64,000 bases of DNA from Pseudomonas sp. MRSN 12121 (GCF_000931465.1 NZ_CP010892.1:3495388-3559387); one strand, 5' to 3'; shown: positions 25,650-34,528, counted from the first letter of the stretch. The notes: generated by a model from the letters alone, not told the origin. Translations and numbers: made by a program.

Positions 25650-26240
25650 TCAAGCCCCCGGATTGGTCAGCTGGATATACAGCGACCACACCCCGAGCAG
25701 CAGCCAGAAGCAGGCGAAGATCCAGGGCGTGCGCAGGGAAAACAGCAGCGACTTCTGATAACCCTTGTGGGTCGACTCGCGCTCGCAGAACAGCGGCGAT
25801 TCGTCGTAGGCCAGGCCCATCACCGGCTCGCTGCGCAGCAACTGGGCCTGCTTGAAATACCAGTGGTCGATGATGTCGTAGGCCGCGCGGATGCCCGGCC
25901 AGGCGTTGAGCGAGCTGAGGATCCCGAGCAGCGCCAGGAACGGCGGCACCGCCAGGGTGAACAGCTTGCCCCATTCCGGGTTGAGGTTGCCCATGGACGA
26001 GGTGAAGGCGATCACCAGGAAGGATTGCGCGGCCAGGTAGGCATCCGTGCGATTGGCCAGGATGCTGGTTTCGTACTGGATTTCGCGGCGGTAGAAATCC
26101 AGGCGCTCCTTGGGCGAGCCGAACATCTGTGCGTTGTGTTCGCTCAAGGGGCTGTCGTCGCGGTGGGAAAGCAGGATTCTGGGCACGGGCGGGTCTCGAC
26201 GTCGGATGGGACAAGGCAGGCGCGTGGCGCGATCCGTCAT
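25650..26240 (-). CDS. Membrane protein with three C-terminal helices
   Basis: A protein of up to 196 residues. Three hydrophobic segments are TDAYLAAQSFLVIAFTSSMG, FTLAVPPFLALLGILSSL and WIFACFWLLLGVWSLYIQL. The family is not recognised. The likely start is 26240, but ATG 26126 (MFGSPKERLDFYRREI) also fits and would leave 158 residues. No clear ribosome site decides it. Divergent from the ClpP-like gene. Confidence 0.65.
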   Translation of the reverse strand: MTDRATRLPCPIRRRDPPVPRILLSHRDDSPLSEHNAQMFGSPKERLDFYRREIQYETSILANRTDAYLAAQSFLVIAFTSSMGNLNPEWGKLFTLAVPPFLALLGILSSLNAWPGIRAAYDIIDHWYFKQAQLLRSEPVMGLAYDESPLFCERESTHKGYQKSLLFSLRTPWIFACFWLLLGVWSLYIQLTNPGA

Positions 26241-26413
26241 GGACCCGGGCCATGCAGCGTCTTAGGTCGGCGGCCCGGGCCAGGGTTCATTTAAATTTCC
26301 CCGTCGCAGGGGCCGCCCGTCGTCCCTTGTCGATCGACGGAAACCTTCGCCACGGCCCGGGCTCCACCGTAAGGCCTGGCCGCGCGATGCGGCCCCCACC
26401 GGGAGGACATCCG

Positions 26414-26971
26414 ATGACAGAGCACATCGTGCATTTCCATTGCCAGATCGACCAGGGCACCACCGAGCGCTTTCGCGACAGTTGCCTGGAAGCGATCGAA
26501 CAAGGCGCCAGCTCGCTGCTGCTGAATCTGTCCACCACCGGCGGCAGCACCAATTTCGGCTTCACCCTCTACACCTTCCTCAAGTCGCTGCCGGTGCCGC
26601 TGTGCGCGATCAACGCCGGCAACATCGAGTCGATGGGCATCATCATGTTCCTGGCCGCCAACCGGCGGATCACCACGCCCCACTCGCGCTACCTGATCCA
26701 CCCGATGAACTGGTACTTCAGCCAGAGTTCGGTGGACCACCAGCGCCTGCGCGAATACCTCTCGAGCCTGGACAACGACCTGGCGCGCTACGTGAAGATC
26801 TACGAGCTGGAAACCGCCGAGGCGGCGACCCAGCTGGACATCTTCAAATGCCTGTCGGCCGAGGAAAAAGTCATCGCCGCCCACGAGTCGCTGGCCTACG
26901 GCATCGCCCACGAAGTGCGCCAGGTCGTCTTCGCCGACGACGTCAAGCACTGGAAGGTCGGCGGCGGCTGA
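26414..26971 (+). CDS. ClpP-like serine protease family protein
   Basis: A 185-residue member of the ClpP/crotonase fold. The catalytic Ser is in NAGNIESMGIIMFLAAN and the His in HSRYLIHPMNWY, both placed as in ClpP; the third triad residue is not obvious. It lacks an N-terminal processing region and is shorter than the main ClpP. Such stand-alone relatives are often found without an unfoldase. The start at 26414 has GGAGGA upstream. Active protease or not cannot be told. Confidence 0.8.
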   Translation: MTEHIVHFHCQIDQGTTERFRDSCLEAIEQGASSLLLNLSTTGGSTNFGFTLYTFLKSLPVPLCAINAGNIESMGIIMFLAANRRITTPHSRYLIHPMNWYFSQSSVDHQRLREYLSSLDNDLARYVKIYELETAEAATQLDIFKCLSAEEKVIAAHESLAYGIAHEVRQVVFADDVKHWKVGGG

Positions 26972-26989
26972 ACGCCCCGCCCGGCCGTT

Positions 26990-27220
26990 TCAGCCGACCT
27001 TGTCGTTGTCCTGCTCGGGGGTCTCGATACCCAGCTCGGTGCTCTCATGCCTGTCTTGCGCCGGGGGCATCGGACGAGTGGGGGGACGCTGATGCTTGGG
27101 CGCTGGAGGCTGATCGGTGGCGCGCCCGGGGTAGCCGGGCATGCCGTGGGCGTCCTGCGGTTCGAGGGCCTCGGGCGTGCGGGTGCGGTCGGTGGGCGGA
27201 GCAGCGGGAGAGCGAGTCAT
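26990..27220 (-). CDS. Small Pro-rich hypothetical protein
   Basis: A 76-residue hydrophilic protein rich in Pro, Arg and Thr (TRSPAAPPTDRTRTPEALEP). The start at ATG 27220 follows GAGGTG 4-9 bases upstream; an ATG 18 codons further up lacks one. No signal or membrane segment. Similar in composition to the protein at 24514-24720. It is convergent with the ClpP-like gene. Function unknown. Confidence 0.55.
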   Translation of the reverse strand: MTRSPAAPPTDRTRTPEALEPQDAHGMPGYPGRATDQPPAPKHQRPPTRPMPPAQDRHESTELGIETPEQDNDKVG

Positions 27221-27415
27221 AGACACCTCGGTAATGGCCTGGGCGACAGTGCCCTGTCCCTGGTTCGAGGGCATCGCCGAGCCGAGGTGCGAGGCAATGG
27301 ATGAACGGCGCTGCGCCGCGCCATCCGGCAGTCCGCTGGAACATCCGCCGCTGCCGGGCGTCTTCCGCGAGGGAGCCGCCGCTTCGAGCTTGCCGCCTGC
27401 GCACCATAAGGAGGA

Positions 27416-27511
27416 CCGCGTTGATGACGCTAAAGAGAACCGCGTTGAGGGCTCTTAAGAAAACCACGTCGAGGACTCTTAAAAAAACCTCGTTGAGGAC
27501 TCTCCCCCCAC
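27416..27511. repeat. Four tandem 24-bp repeats
   Basis: Units at 27416, 27440, 27464 and 27488 have the pattern CC(G/A/T)CGTTGAGGACTCTTAA with diverged ends. The length of 8 codons keeps them in the frame of the leader peptide that starts inside the first unit. Confidence 0.75.
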
Positions 27512-27531
27512 CCCGGATTCGCTCGCGATGA
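27424..27531 (+). CDS. 35-residue leader peptide coupled to the antiporter
   Basis: ATG 27424 has a perfect AAGGAGG 9 bases upstream, and the frame ends in a TGA overlapping the antiporter's ATG (ATGA at 27528-27531). The peptide is a Lys/Arg/Thr/Leu repeat of 8 residues (ALRALKKT, SRTLKKTS, LRTL) followed by PPPRIRSR. The antiporter itself has no ribosome site, so its translation probably depends on this frame being read. Confidence 0.6.
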   Translation: MTLKRTALRALKKTTSRTLKKTSLRTLPPPRIRSR

Positions 27532-28877
27532 GTTTCATCGCCTGGGTCGCGGTACTGGGCGCGGTGCTGCTGATCCTTGCGCTCACCTCCTCCTACCTGC
27601 GCTGGATGCCGATCACCACCTCGGTGGTATGCCTGGCGCTGGGCGTCGCCATCGGCCCCGCCGGCCTGGACCTGCTGCGCCTGGATGTGCACCAGGCCGC
27701 GGGATGGATGGAGCACCTGAGCGAAGTCGCGGTGCTGTTCTCCCTGTTCGTCAGCGGTCTCAAGCTGCGCCTGCCGCTCGGCCATCGCAGCTGGCGCATC
27801 GCCTTTGGCCTGGCCGGCCCGGTGATGCTGCTGTCGATCGCCGGCGTCGCCCTGCTGCTGCATTACGCCCTGGAGCTGCCCTGGGGCGCGGCGGTGCTGA
27901 TCGGCGCGATCCTCGCCCCCACCGATCCGGTGCTGGCGACGCTGGTCCAGGTCAGCGACGCCGGGGACTACGACCGGGTGCGCTTCGGCCTTTCGGGCGA
28001 GGCCGGGCTGAACGACGGCGTGGCGTTTCCCTTCGTGATCCTCGGCCTGTTGCTGACCCGCCAGGGCGGCGAGCACAGCGCCTGGTTCGCCGACTGGGCC
28101 CTGGTCAGCCTGCTGTGGGCGGTGCCCGCGGGGCTGCTCAGCGGCTACTGGATGGGCCGTGGCCTGGGCCACCTGACTCTGCACCAGCGGATCAAGCACG
28201 CGGACAGCACGGGGTCGCCGAACGACTACCTGACCTTCGCCCTGATCGCCCTGGCCTATGTGGTCGCGGAACTGCTCCACGGCTACGGTTTTCTCGCGGT
28301 GTTCGCCGCCGCCCTGGGCCTGCGCCAGGCCGAGGTGCACTCCAGCGACCACGCCCATGCGCCGGCCGAGCACCTGGTGCAGCCGGTGATCGACCATCAG
28401 CATGTCGCCCCGCACCAGGCGGTACGGGGCGATGTCGACGCCCTGCAGGAAACCCAGGTGGCGGCGGGCATCATGCTCGGCGACATGCTGGCCTTCGGCG
28501 GCCTGGTGGAACGGGCCATGGAAGTGTTCCTGGTGACCCTGCTCGGCGTGGTGCTGGTGGCCCACTGGGACTGGCGCGCGCTGCTGGTCGGCGCCCTGCT
28601 GTTCCTGCTGATCCGGCCGCTGAGCGTGCTGCTGATGCCCTGGGGCACGCTGCTCGACAGGCGCCAGCACCTGCTGCTCGGCTGGTTCGGCATCCGCGGC
28701 ATCGGCAGCTTCTATTACCTGTTCTACGCCCTCAACCATCAGCTCGACCCGGCGCTGGCCGCTACCGGCAGCGACCTGACCCTGTCGGTGGTGGCTCTGA
28801 GCATCCTGGTCCATGGCCTGAGCACCCAACCGATGCTGGCGCGCTACGAACGCAGCAAGCGCGCTGCCGGCGACTGA
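27528..28877 (+). CDS. NhaP-type cation:proton antiporter (CPA1)
   Basis: A 449-residue transporter with about 12 membrane segments. The CPA1 ion-site motifs are APTDPVLATLVQ near residue 127 and SGEAGLNDGVAFP near 157, with the Asn-Asp pair typical of Na+/H+ antiporters. A His-rich cytoplasmic insertion lies near residues 265-300 (SSDHAHAPAEHLVQPVIDH). It would export sodium or potassium in exchange for protons. Its ATG overlaps the leader stop. Confidence 0.9.
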   Translation: MSFIAWVAVLGAVLLILALTSSYLRWMPITTSVVCLALGVAIGPAGLDLLRLDVHQAAGWMEHLSEVAVLFSLFVSGLKLRLPLGHRSWRIAFGLAGPVMLLSIAGVALLLHYALELPWGAAVLIGAILAPTDPVLATLVQVSDAGDYDRVRFGLSGEAGLNDGVAFPFVILGLLLTRQGGEHSAWFADWALVSLLWAVPAGLLSGYWMGRGLGHLTLHQRIKHADSTGSPNDYLTFALIALAYVVAELLHGYGFLAVFAAALGLRQAEVHSSDHAHAPAEHLVQPVIDHQHVAPHQAVRGDVDALQETQVAAGIMLGDMLAFGGLVERAMEVFLVTLLGVVLVAHWDWRALLVGALLFLLIRPLSVLLMPWGTLLDRRQHLLLGWFGIRGIGSFYYLFYALNHQLDPALAATGSDLTLSVVALSILVHGLSTQPMLARYERSKRAAGD

Positions 28878-29073
28878 GCAGCCAGCAGAATGCAAGACCG
28901 CGCAAGCGCCCGCCATGCAGCTTGCACGAAGCCCCAGTCGCGGCCAATAGGCCAAGCCATTGATTTTCCTTGGGTTGCTCCGCATCAGCCATCTGGCACG
29001 GCCCCTGCAATCTTCATTGTCAACAAGGGCGGCAGCGACCGTCCCATCTCCCGTGACAGCCAGAGGAATCACC

Positions 29074-29544
29074 ATGAACGCCATCGACCTGCTGATCAGC
29101 GACCACGAACGCGTCAAGACGCTCCTGACCCAACTGAGTGAGTCCACCGAGCGCGGTATCAAGAAGCGCACCGAGCTGTTGAACAAGCTGGAAATCGAGG
29201 TCACCGTGCACACCCAGCTGGAAGAACAGATCCTCTATCCGGCCTTCAAGAAGGCCGGCGGCAAGGAACAGCAGGTGATGTACTACGAGGCCAAGGAAGA
29301 ACACCGCACCGTCGACTCGCTGGTGCTGCCGGACCTGAAGAACACCGATCCCTCGACCCCGGAATTCGCCGGTCGGGTGAAGGTGGTCAAGGAATTGCTG
29401 GAGCATCACATCGAGGAAGAAGAACGCGAGATGTTCCCGCAGGCCAGGAAGCTGCTGGGCAAGGCGACCCTGGAGCAACTGGGCGCGGAAATGGAAGCGC
29501 TCAAGGCCGAATACAAGAAGGCGGCCTCGCACCTGGCGGCCTGA
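29074..29544 (+). CDS. Hemerythrin-domain protein
   Basis: A 156-residue four-helix hemerythrin HHE protein. Iron-ligand candidates are H11 (ISDHERV), the HTQLEEQILYPAF segment, EEHRTVD, and LLEHHIEEEEREMFP. It may bind O2 or NO or act in iron storage; single-domain bacterial forms are linked to oxidative stress. AGAGGA upstream supports ATG 29074. A terminator follows at 29590. Confidence 0.9.
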   Translation: MNAIDLLISDHERVKTLLTQLSESTERGIKKRTELLNKLEIEVTVHTQLEEQILYPAFKKAGGKEQQVMYYEAKEEHRTVDSLVLPDLKNTDPSTPEFAGRVKVVKELLEHHIEEEEREMFPQARKLLGKATLEQLGAEMEALKAEYKKAASHLAA

Positions 29545-29589
29545 TCCCCTTCCCTCACCCTGGCGAGCCCTTTTCCCCTTGGTTCGCAG

Positions 29590-29614
29590 GCCCGGCCTCA
29601 GCGCCGGGCTTTTT
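29590..29614 (+). terminator. Rho-independent terminator after the hemerythrin gene
   Basis: GCCCGGC, loop CTCAGC, GCCGGGC, then TTTTT, 45 bp after the stop. Confidence 0.85.
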
Positions 29615-29643
29615 ATGCCCAGCGTTTATGCCCGGCGTGTCGC

Positions 29644-30441
29644 TCAGCGGCGACGCCGGCGCGTGCCCAGCTCGATCCAGGTCGGCGCGTGGTCACTGGC
29701 ATGGGGTTCGTTGCGCACCCAGGCATCGACCCCGGCCTGCTTCAGGTAAGGCGCCAGTTCGCGGTTGAGCAGCAGGTGATCGATGCGCAGTCCCGAGTTA
29801 CGGGGCCAGTGCTGGCGGAAATAATCCCAGAAGGTATAGACCCGCTCCTGCGGGTACAGCGCGCGCAAGGCGTCGGTCCAGCCGAGCTCCAGCAGGCGCC
29901 GGTAGCAGTCGCGGCTTTGCGGTTGCAGCAACGCGTCCTTGAGCCAGGAGCGCGGGTCATAGATGTCCAGGTCGGTGGGCACCACGTTGTAGTCCCCCGC
30001 CAGCACTACCGGGTGCCCGTTGTCGCACAGGGTCGCGGCATGCGCGATCAGGCGTTCGAACCAGGCCAGCTTGTAGGCGAATTTCGGCCCCGGCTGCGGG
30101 TTGCCGTTGGGCAGGTACAGGCACCCCACCAGCACGCCGTGGACCGCCGCCTCCAGGTAACGGCTCTGCGGGTCGTCCTCGGTCCCCGGCAAGGCGCGGC
30201 GGATCTCCAGCGGCTGGGCCCCGCGGGCCAGGATCGCCACGCCGTTCCACGACGCCTGGCCCAGGTGCAGGCTGCCGTAGCCGGCCTGTTCCAGCGCCGC
30301 CGCGGGAAAGTCCCGGTCGGCGGCCTTGAGCTCCTGCAGGCAGACGATATCCGGGCGCTCGCGGGCCAGCCAGGCCAACAGGTTCGGCAGGCGCGCACGG
30401 ATGCCGTTGAGGTTGAAGGTGGCAATCTTCAAGGCTTTCAT
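29644..30441 (-). CDS. xthA: Exodeoxyribonuclease III
   Basis: A 265-residue AP endonuclease/3'-5' exonuclease of base-excision repair. Metal and catalytic motifs are IATFNLNGIRAR at the start, LQELKAAD (Glu), AGDYNVVPTDLDIYDP (Asp, Asn), GLRIDHLL and SDHAPTWIEL with the catalytic Asp-His. Length matches the family. ATG 30441 gives the standard MKALKIATFNLNG start; a longer frame to 30480 is not needed. Paralogues are common in Pseudomonas, so this may not be the main xthA. Confidence 0.92.
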   Translation of the reverse strand: MKALKIATFNLNGIRARLPNLLAWLARERPDIVCLQELKAADRDFPAAALEQAGYGSLHLGQASWNGVAILARGAQPLEIRRALPGTEDDPQSRYLEAAVHGVLVGCLYLPNGNPQPGPKFAYKLAWFERLIAHAATLCDNGHPVVLAGDYNVVPTDLDIYDPRSWLKDALLQPQSRDCYRRLLELGWTDALRALYPQERVYTFWDYFRQHWPRNSGLRIDHLLLNRELAPYLKQAGVDAWVRNEPHASDHAPTWIELGTRRRRR

Positions 30442-30571
30442 CGCAGGCCCTCGGCAGTGGCATGGGGTTGGCTGGGGCACGGGGGCCTCCCTGTGACAGA
30501 CCCGCGCCCGGCGTCGGAGGTCGTCGCGAGCGACCGCCGGTCATGCCCGAGCGCACTCCGCCGGAAAGTTT

Positions 30572-30600
30572 GAACCTGCCGCCGCGCCGGGTTTTCCACA
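30572..30600 (+). promoter_or_regulatory. ECF/AlgU-like promoter of the Yip1 gene
   Basis: GAACCT (30572-30577), 17 bases and TCCACA (30595-30600) resemble the AlgU-type pattern. The gene starts about 70 bp further on. Confidence 0.4.
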
Positions 30601-30668
30601 TGGACATAGGGGCTGGCCCGGCGCATCGGCAGGGCGATTGCCCGGCATTGCCGAACAGGAGGCCTGTC

Positions 30669-31283
30669 GTGAAAGCACATCTGATCAAACTGCTGACCCA
30701 GCCGGACGATGCCTGGGTCGCCATTCGTAGTGAAGAAGAACAGCACCCCCGCCAATACCTGCCGCACCTGCTGCTCTGGACCCTGCTGCCCAGCCTGTGC
30801 CTGTTCATCGGTGCGACCTGGACCGGCTGGAGCCTGGCCGACAGCGAGCGCGTGCGCCTGAGCCCGGCCAGCGCCCTGCAACTGAGCGTGCTGCTGTACC
30901 TGGCGACGCTGTTCGGCACCTGGCTGATGGGCGTGTTCGTGCGCTGGATGTCGCGCTCCTTCGAGGCCCGGCCGACGCTGAACCAGTGCATCGGCTTTGC
31001 CGCCTACACCGCGACGCCGTATTTTCTCGCCGGCCTCGTCGCGCTGTACCCCAACCGCTGGCTGGCGGCGATCACCCTGTTGCTGGCCAGCGCCTACGCC
31101 AGCTACCTGCTGTTCGTCGGGCTGCCGAAGTTCATGCGCCTGAACCAGGACCGCGGCCTGCCCTATGCTGCCTCGGTGTGGGGCGTCGGCCTGCTGGTGC
31201 TGGTGACGGTGCTGGTGGGCATGATCCTGCTGTGGTTCAACCTGCTGTCCCCGGAGTACCTGCGTCCGCAGGCCCTTCCTTGA
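30669..31283 (+). CDS. Yip1-family membrane protein
   Basis: A 204-residue membrane protein of the Yip1/YIP family with five hydrophobic segments (LLLWTLLPSLCLFIGATW, LQLSVLLYLATLFGTWLMG, AAYTATPYFLAGLVAL, WLAAITLLLASAYASYLLFV, GVGLLVLVTVLVGMILLWF). The start is a GTG at 30669 with AGGAGG 6 bases upstream. Function in bacteria is poorly known. Its 3' end overlaps that of the convergent kinase gene by 47 bp. Confidence 0.85.
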   Translation: MKAHLIKLLTQPDDAWVAIRSEEEQHPRQYLPHLLLWTLLPSLCLFIGATWTGWSLADSERVRLSPASALQLSVLLYLATLFGTWLMGVFVRWMSRSFEARPTLNQCIGFAAYTATPYFLAGLVALYPNRWLAAITLLLASAYASYLLFVGLPKFMRLNQDRGLPYAASVWGVGLLVLVTVLVGMILLWFNLLSPEYLRPQALP

Positions 31284-33210
31284 GGTCCGCCGAGGCCGGC
31301 GCCAGGGCTTGCGCCAGGGCCTCGATCAATTGCAGCTGGGTGTAGGGCTTGGGCACCCGCGGCAGGGTCGCCGCCAGCCCTTCCACGCGCTGGGTGTAGC
31401 CGCTGGCGAGAATGATCGGCAGGTCCGGGCGCAACAGGCGCACGGCGCTCGCCAGTTGCCCGCCGTCCATCTGCGGCATCGCCATGTCGGTGATCATCAG
31501 GTCGATCGCTGGATACTCCTGGAAGCGTTGCAGCGCCTGCACCCCGGACACCGCACAGAGCACCTGGTGGCCGAGGTCTTCGAGCAGCAGCGTGGTGCTG
31601 GTCAGCACCAGGCTGTCGTCGTCGACCACCAGCACGCACAACGGCTCCTGCTTCACCTCGATCTCCGGGGGCGGCGGTGCGACGCGCATCGCCTGGGTCG
31701 CCAGCGGCAGCCACAGCTCGGCGGTGGTGCCCTGGCCCTTGCGGCTCTTGAGGATCAGCCGGCCGCCCAGTTGCTCGGCCAGGCCATGCACCATCGACAG
31801 CCCGAGGCCGGTGCCCTTGCCTACACCCTTGGTGGTGAAGAACGGGTCGGCCGCCGAGGCCAGCGTCTGCTCGTCCATGCCTTCGCCGCTGTCGATCACG
31901 CTCAGGCGCACGAAATGCTCATGGGGCAGGTTGATGCTGGACGCCTGGGCCCGGTCGCCCAGCTCGGCCCGCAGTTCGATGGTGCCACCACCCGGCATCG
32001 CATCGCGGGCGTTGGTCGCCAGGTTGAGCAACGCCAGCTCCAGCTGGTTGACGTCGGCCAGCACCGTCGGCAACGCCTCGGGCAAGCGGTTGAGAATCGT
32101 CACCTGGGGGCCCAGGGAACTGCGCAACAGGCCGCTGAGGTTTTTCACCAGGTGCGGCAGGTCCACCGGTTCGCTCTTCAGTTCCTGGCGCCGGGCGAAG
32201 GCCAGCATGCGCTGGGTCAGCGAAACCCCGCGCTCGGCGCCGAGCGCGGCGTTGTCCAGCAGGCGCGCGAGCCTGCCCGGGTCGTCGATGCGCTTGCGCG
32301 CCAATTCCAGGTTGCCGAGGATCACCGTCAGCAGGTTGTTGAAGTCGTGGGCGATACCGCCGCTGAGCTGGCCGATGGCTTGCAGTTTCTGCGCCTGGAA
32401 CAGCGCCTCGCGGGCCCGCTCCAGTTCCTGTTGCGCCTGCACCGCCTCGCTGATGTCGCGGGTGACCTTGGCGAATCCCAGCAACTGGCCGCTGTCGCTG
32501 CGGATCGGGTCGATGATCACATGGGCCTGGAACTGCGTGCCGTCCTTGCGTACCCGCACGCCCTGCTTCTCGAACCGGCCTTCGCGCAGGGCCGTCTGCA
32601 GCGCCCGCTCGGGCTCGCCGGCGGCGCGGTCCTGCTCGCTGTAGAAACGCGAGAAATGCTGGCCGATGATCTCTTGCGGCAGGTAGCCCTTGATCCGCTG
32701 CGCGCCCAGGTTCCAGCTGCTCACGCGGCCTTCGGGGTCGAGCATGTAGAGGGCGTAGTCGGTGACGCTCTGCACCAGCAGGCGGAACTGCTGTTCGCTC
32801 TGCTTGAGGGTCTCCTCGGCGATCTTGCGCTCGGTCAGGTCGCGGGTGATCTTGGCGTACCCCAGCAACTCCCCGCTGCTGTCGCGGATCGGGTCGATCA
32901 CCACATGGCACCAGAAGCGCGTGCCGTCCTTGCGCACCCGCCAGCCCTCGCCTTCGAAACGCCCTTCAGTGAGCGCAGTGTGCAAGGCGCGTTGCGGCAG
33001 GCCGGCCGCGCGGTCCTCGGCGGTGTAGAAACAGGAAAAATGCGTACCGAGGACTTCCGCTTCCTGATACCCCTTGAAGCGCCGGGCCCCGGCATTCCAG
33101 CTGGTGACGATGCCCTGGGGATCGATCATGTAGATCGCATAGTCGACCACCGCCTCGACCAACAGACGAAAACGCTCGTCATCCAGAACTTTTCGGGGCT
33201 GATCCGTCAT
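31237..33210 (-). CDS. Hybrid histidine kinase, PAS-PAS-HK-REC
   Basis: A soluble hybrid sensor kinase of 657 residues. Two near-identical PAS domains occupy residues about 15-130 and 140-260, each ending with a PAC motif. The phospho-acceptor His288 is in GGIAHDFNNLLTV. The ATPase has NLATNARDAMPGGG and GTGLGLSMVHGL, and a receiver domain at the C-terminus has Asp575 in ITDMAMPQMDG. No membrane segment is seen, so it senses a cytoplasmic or redox cue. Output partner not encoded nearby. The last 16 codons overlap the Yip1 gene. Confidence 0.92.
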   Translation of the reverse strand: MTDQPRKVLDDERFRLLVEAVVDYAIYMIDPQGIVTSWNAGARRFKGYQEAEVLGTHFSCFYTAEDRAAGLPQRALHTALTEGRFEGEGWRVRKDGTRFWCHVVIDPIRDSSGELLGYAKITRDLTERKIAEETLKQSEQQFRLLVQSVTDYALYMLDPEGRVSSWNLGAQRIKGYLPQEIIGQHFSRFYSEQDRAAGEPERALQTALREGRFEKQGVRVRKDGTQFQAHVIIDPIRSDSGQLLGFAKVTRDISEAVQAQQELERAREALFQAQKLQAIGQLSGGIAHDFNNLLTVILGNLELARKRIDDPGRLARLLDNAALGAERGVSLTQRMLAFARRQELKSEPVDLPHLVKNLSGLLRSSLGPQVTILNRLPEALPTVLADVNQLELALLNLATNARDAMPGGGTIELRAELGDRAQASSINLPHEHFVRLSVIDSGEGMDEQTLASAADPFFTTKGVGKGTGLGLSMVHGLAEQLGGRLILKSRKGQGTTAELWLPLATQAMRVAPPPPEIEVKQEPLCVLVVDDDSLVLTSTTLLLEDLGHQVLCAVSGVQALQRFQEYPAIDLMITDMAMPQMDGGQLASAVRLLRPDLPIILASGYTQRVEGLAATLPRVPKPYTQLQLIEALAQALAPASADLKEGPADAGTPGTAG

Positions 33211-33604
33211 ATCGCTCTCCGCCAGGCAAGGTGCTTTCTTATTGTTCTATCGAGGCACACAGGAACGAAGGGCCGGGCACCGGCTCACAGCAACGGCCCG
33301 GCCCACCGCGAGTTAGACCGATCGGCCTGTCGCGTCTCCAATTGAAAATACAACTCGATCCTTCGGGCACTATAAACAGCTTCAATCTTGGACAATGCCC
33401 CGCCGGCAATCGATCCCTTGCCCGGCGCATCCGCGAAAAACCGTCCCGGCGCCCGGCCCGCTGACTCACGTCCGAGGCAACCGCCGGGCAGCGCCATGGA
33501 ACCCTGGCCGCCGGGCGATTTTCCAAATTCAGGCAGGACTTCACGACCTCGACCGCCCGTAACCGGGCTTGCCGGGGCTCCCCGAGCCAGGAAGAGGGAT
33601 CGCC
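33211..33604. other. Intergenic region between divergent genes
   Basis: 394 bp with no convincing gene. It holds the start region of the kinase (left) and the ECF-like promoter at 33499-33528 (right), and a short palindrome GCCCG-TAAC-CGGGC at 33561-33574. Nothing else recognised. Confidence 0.5.
33499..33528 (+). promoter_or_regulatory. ECF/AlgU-like promoter of the Cys-rich exported protein
   Basis: GAACCC (33499-33504), 17 bases, TCCAAAT (33522-33528). The -10 fits the RpoE/AlgU type well; the gene starts 76 bp downstream. Confidence 0.45.
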
Positions 33605-34036
33605 ATGAATACCCCCACGCTTGTGTGTCTTGCCGCGGTTGCCCTGGGCAGCGGCGGCGCTTTCGCCCAGAGCTGCGACGTGGTCACCCGTTCGCAGAGC
33701 AGCGATGTCCCCGGTGTCGACACCCACACCTGTTATCTCTTCGAAGGCATGCCGGCCGACGCCATCGCCTGGTCGTGCAGCAACGAGAGCAAGGGCACCC
33801 TGGCCAGCCGGAAGGAAAAGGTCGCGTCTTGCGATGAGTCCTACCTCGCCGTCTGCCGGGCGCGCCTGACCCAGGAGGCACTGGCCAACCCCCGCGCCAC
33901 CGACAGCGACCCGCGCGGCTCGTCCGTGAACATTCCCGACAAGGCACGGGTGGTGACCTTTTATTACCAGGCGCAAGACCTCAAGCAGGCCCGCACCGAC
34001 TGTGAAACGGCCGGTGGCCGCTGGCAGTGGAAATGA
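33605..34036 (+). CDS. Exported Cys-rich hypothetical protein
   Basis: A 143-residue secreted or periplasmic protein. The signal peptide is cleaved after GGAFA. The mature protein has six cysteines (SCDVV, TCYLF, WSCSN, SCDES, VCRAR, TDCET), enough for three disulfides. I know no family. GAAGAGGG lies upstream of ATG 33605. A small cytosolic protein gene follows by 59 bp, perhaps as one operon. Confidence 0.7.
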   Translation: MNTPTLVCLAAVALGSGGAFAQSCDVVTRSQSSDVPGVDTHTCYLFEGMPADAIAWSCSNESKGTLASRKEKVASCDESYLAVCRARLTQEALANPRATDSDPRGSSVNIPDKARVVTFYYQAQDLKQARTDCETAGGRWQWK

Positions 34037-34095
34037 GCACGGCGCGGCCGGCGGCAGCAAGCCTGACAACGCATTCAGACGAGGACGACGCATCC

Positions 34096-34317
34096 ATGAA
34101 CAGGACAGAACGATTCAACCGCGAACTGGCGAACAACGCCCGGCTGTTCGCCGAGGCCGACCGCCTGGACGTCGCGGCCTATGAGCTGCTCAATACCGAC
34201 CAGGTCGACGACGACCGCCTCGCCCTGTTCAGCAACGCCAAGCAGCTGGCAAACGAAAAATACCTGCAGGCCCGCAACGACTGGCTGCGCATCAAGCAAC
34301 TGATGGAAGAACCCTGA
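34096..34317 (+). CDS. Small helical hypothetical protein
   Basis: A 73-residue acidic helical protein (NRELANNARLFAEADRLDVA) without signal or membrane segment. The ATG at 34096 lies 9 bases downstream of GAGGACG. It follows the exported Cys-rich protein, and three intergenic repeats begin 25 bp after its stop. Function unknown. Confidence 0.6.
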   Translation: MNRTERFNRELANNARLFAEADRLDVAAYELLNTDQVDDDRLALFSNAKQLANEKYLQARNDWLRIKQLMEEP

Positions 34318-34342
34318 CGCCCTGCCCCGCCCCTGTAGCCCT

Positions 34343-34495
34343 GTAGCCGCTGCCGAGCCTCAGCGAGGCTGCGATCGACTGCGCAGCAGGCGCCCAAACC
34401 AGCCAACACGGTCCCCCAGACAAACCCGGGACTCAGGCCTTGCGGCAACTGCGTTGCCGATCGCAGCCTCGCTGGCGCTTGGCAGCGGCTACAAA
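34343..34495. repeat. Intergenic inverted-repeat element, copy B
   Basis: First of three direct copies. It starts GTAGCCGCTGCCGAGCCTC and ends with GCAGCGGCTACAAA; ends are inverted copies of about 35 bp. Same element as 25373-25524. Confidence 0.8.
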
Positions 34496-34528
34496 AGCCG
34501 CGCCTGCCCCTCCGCCAGCACCCCGCCT

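Noticed and set aside
27045..29213. 722-residue minus-strand frame opposite the antiporter
   Set aside because: Antisense shadow; spans two well-supported genes.
31309..33345. 678-residue plus-strand frame opposite the kinase
   Set aside because: Antisense to a well-supported kinase; His/Gln/Leu-rich shadow composition.
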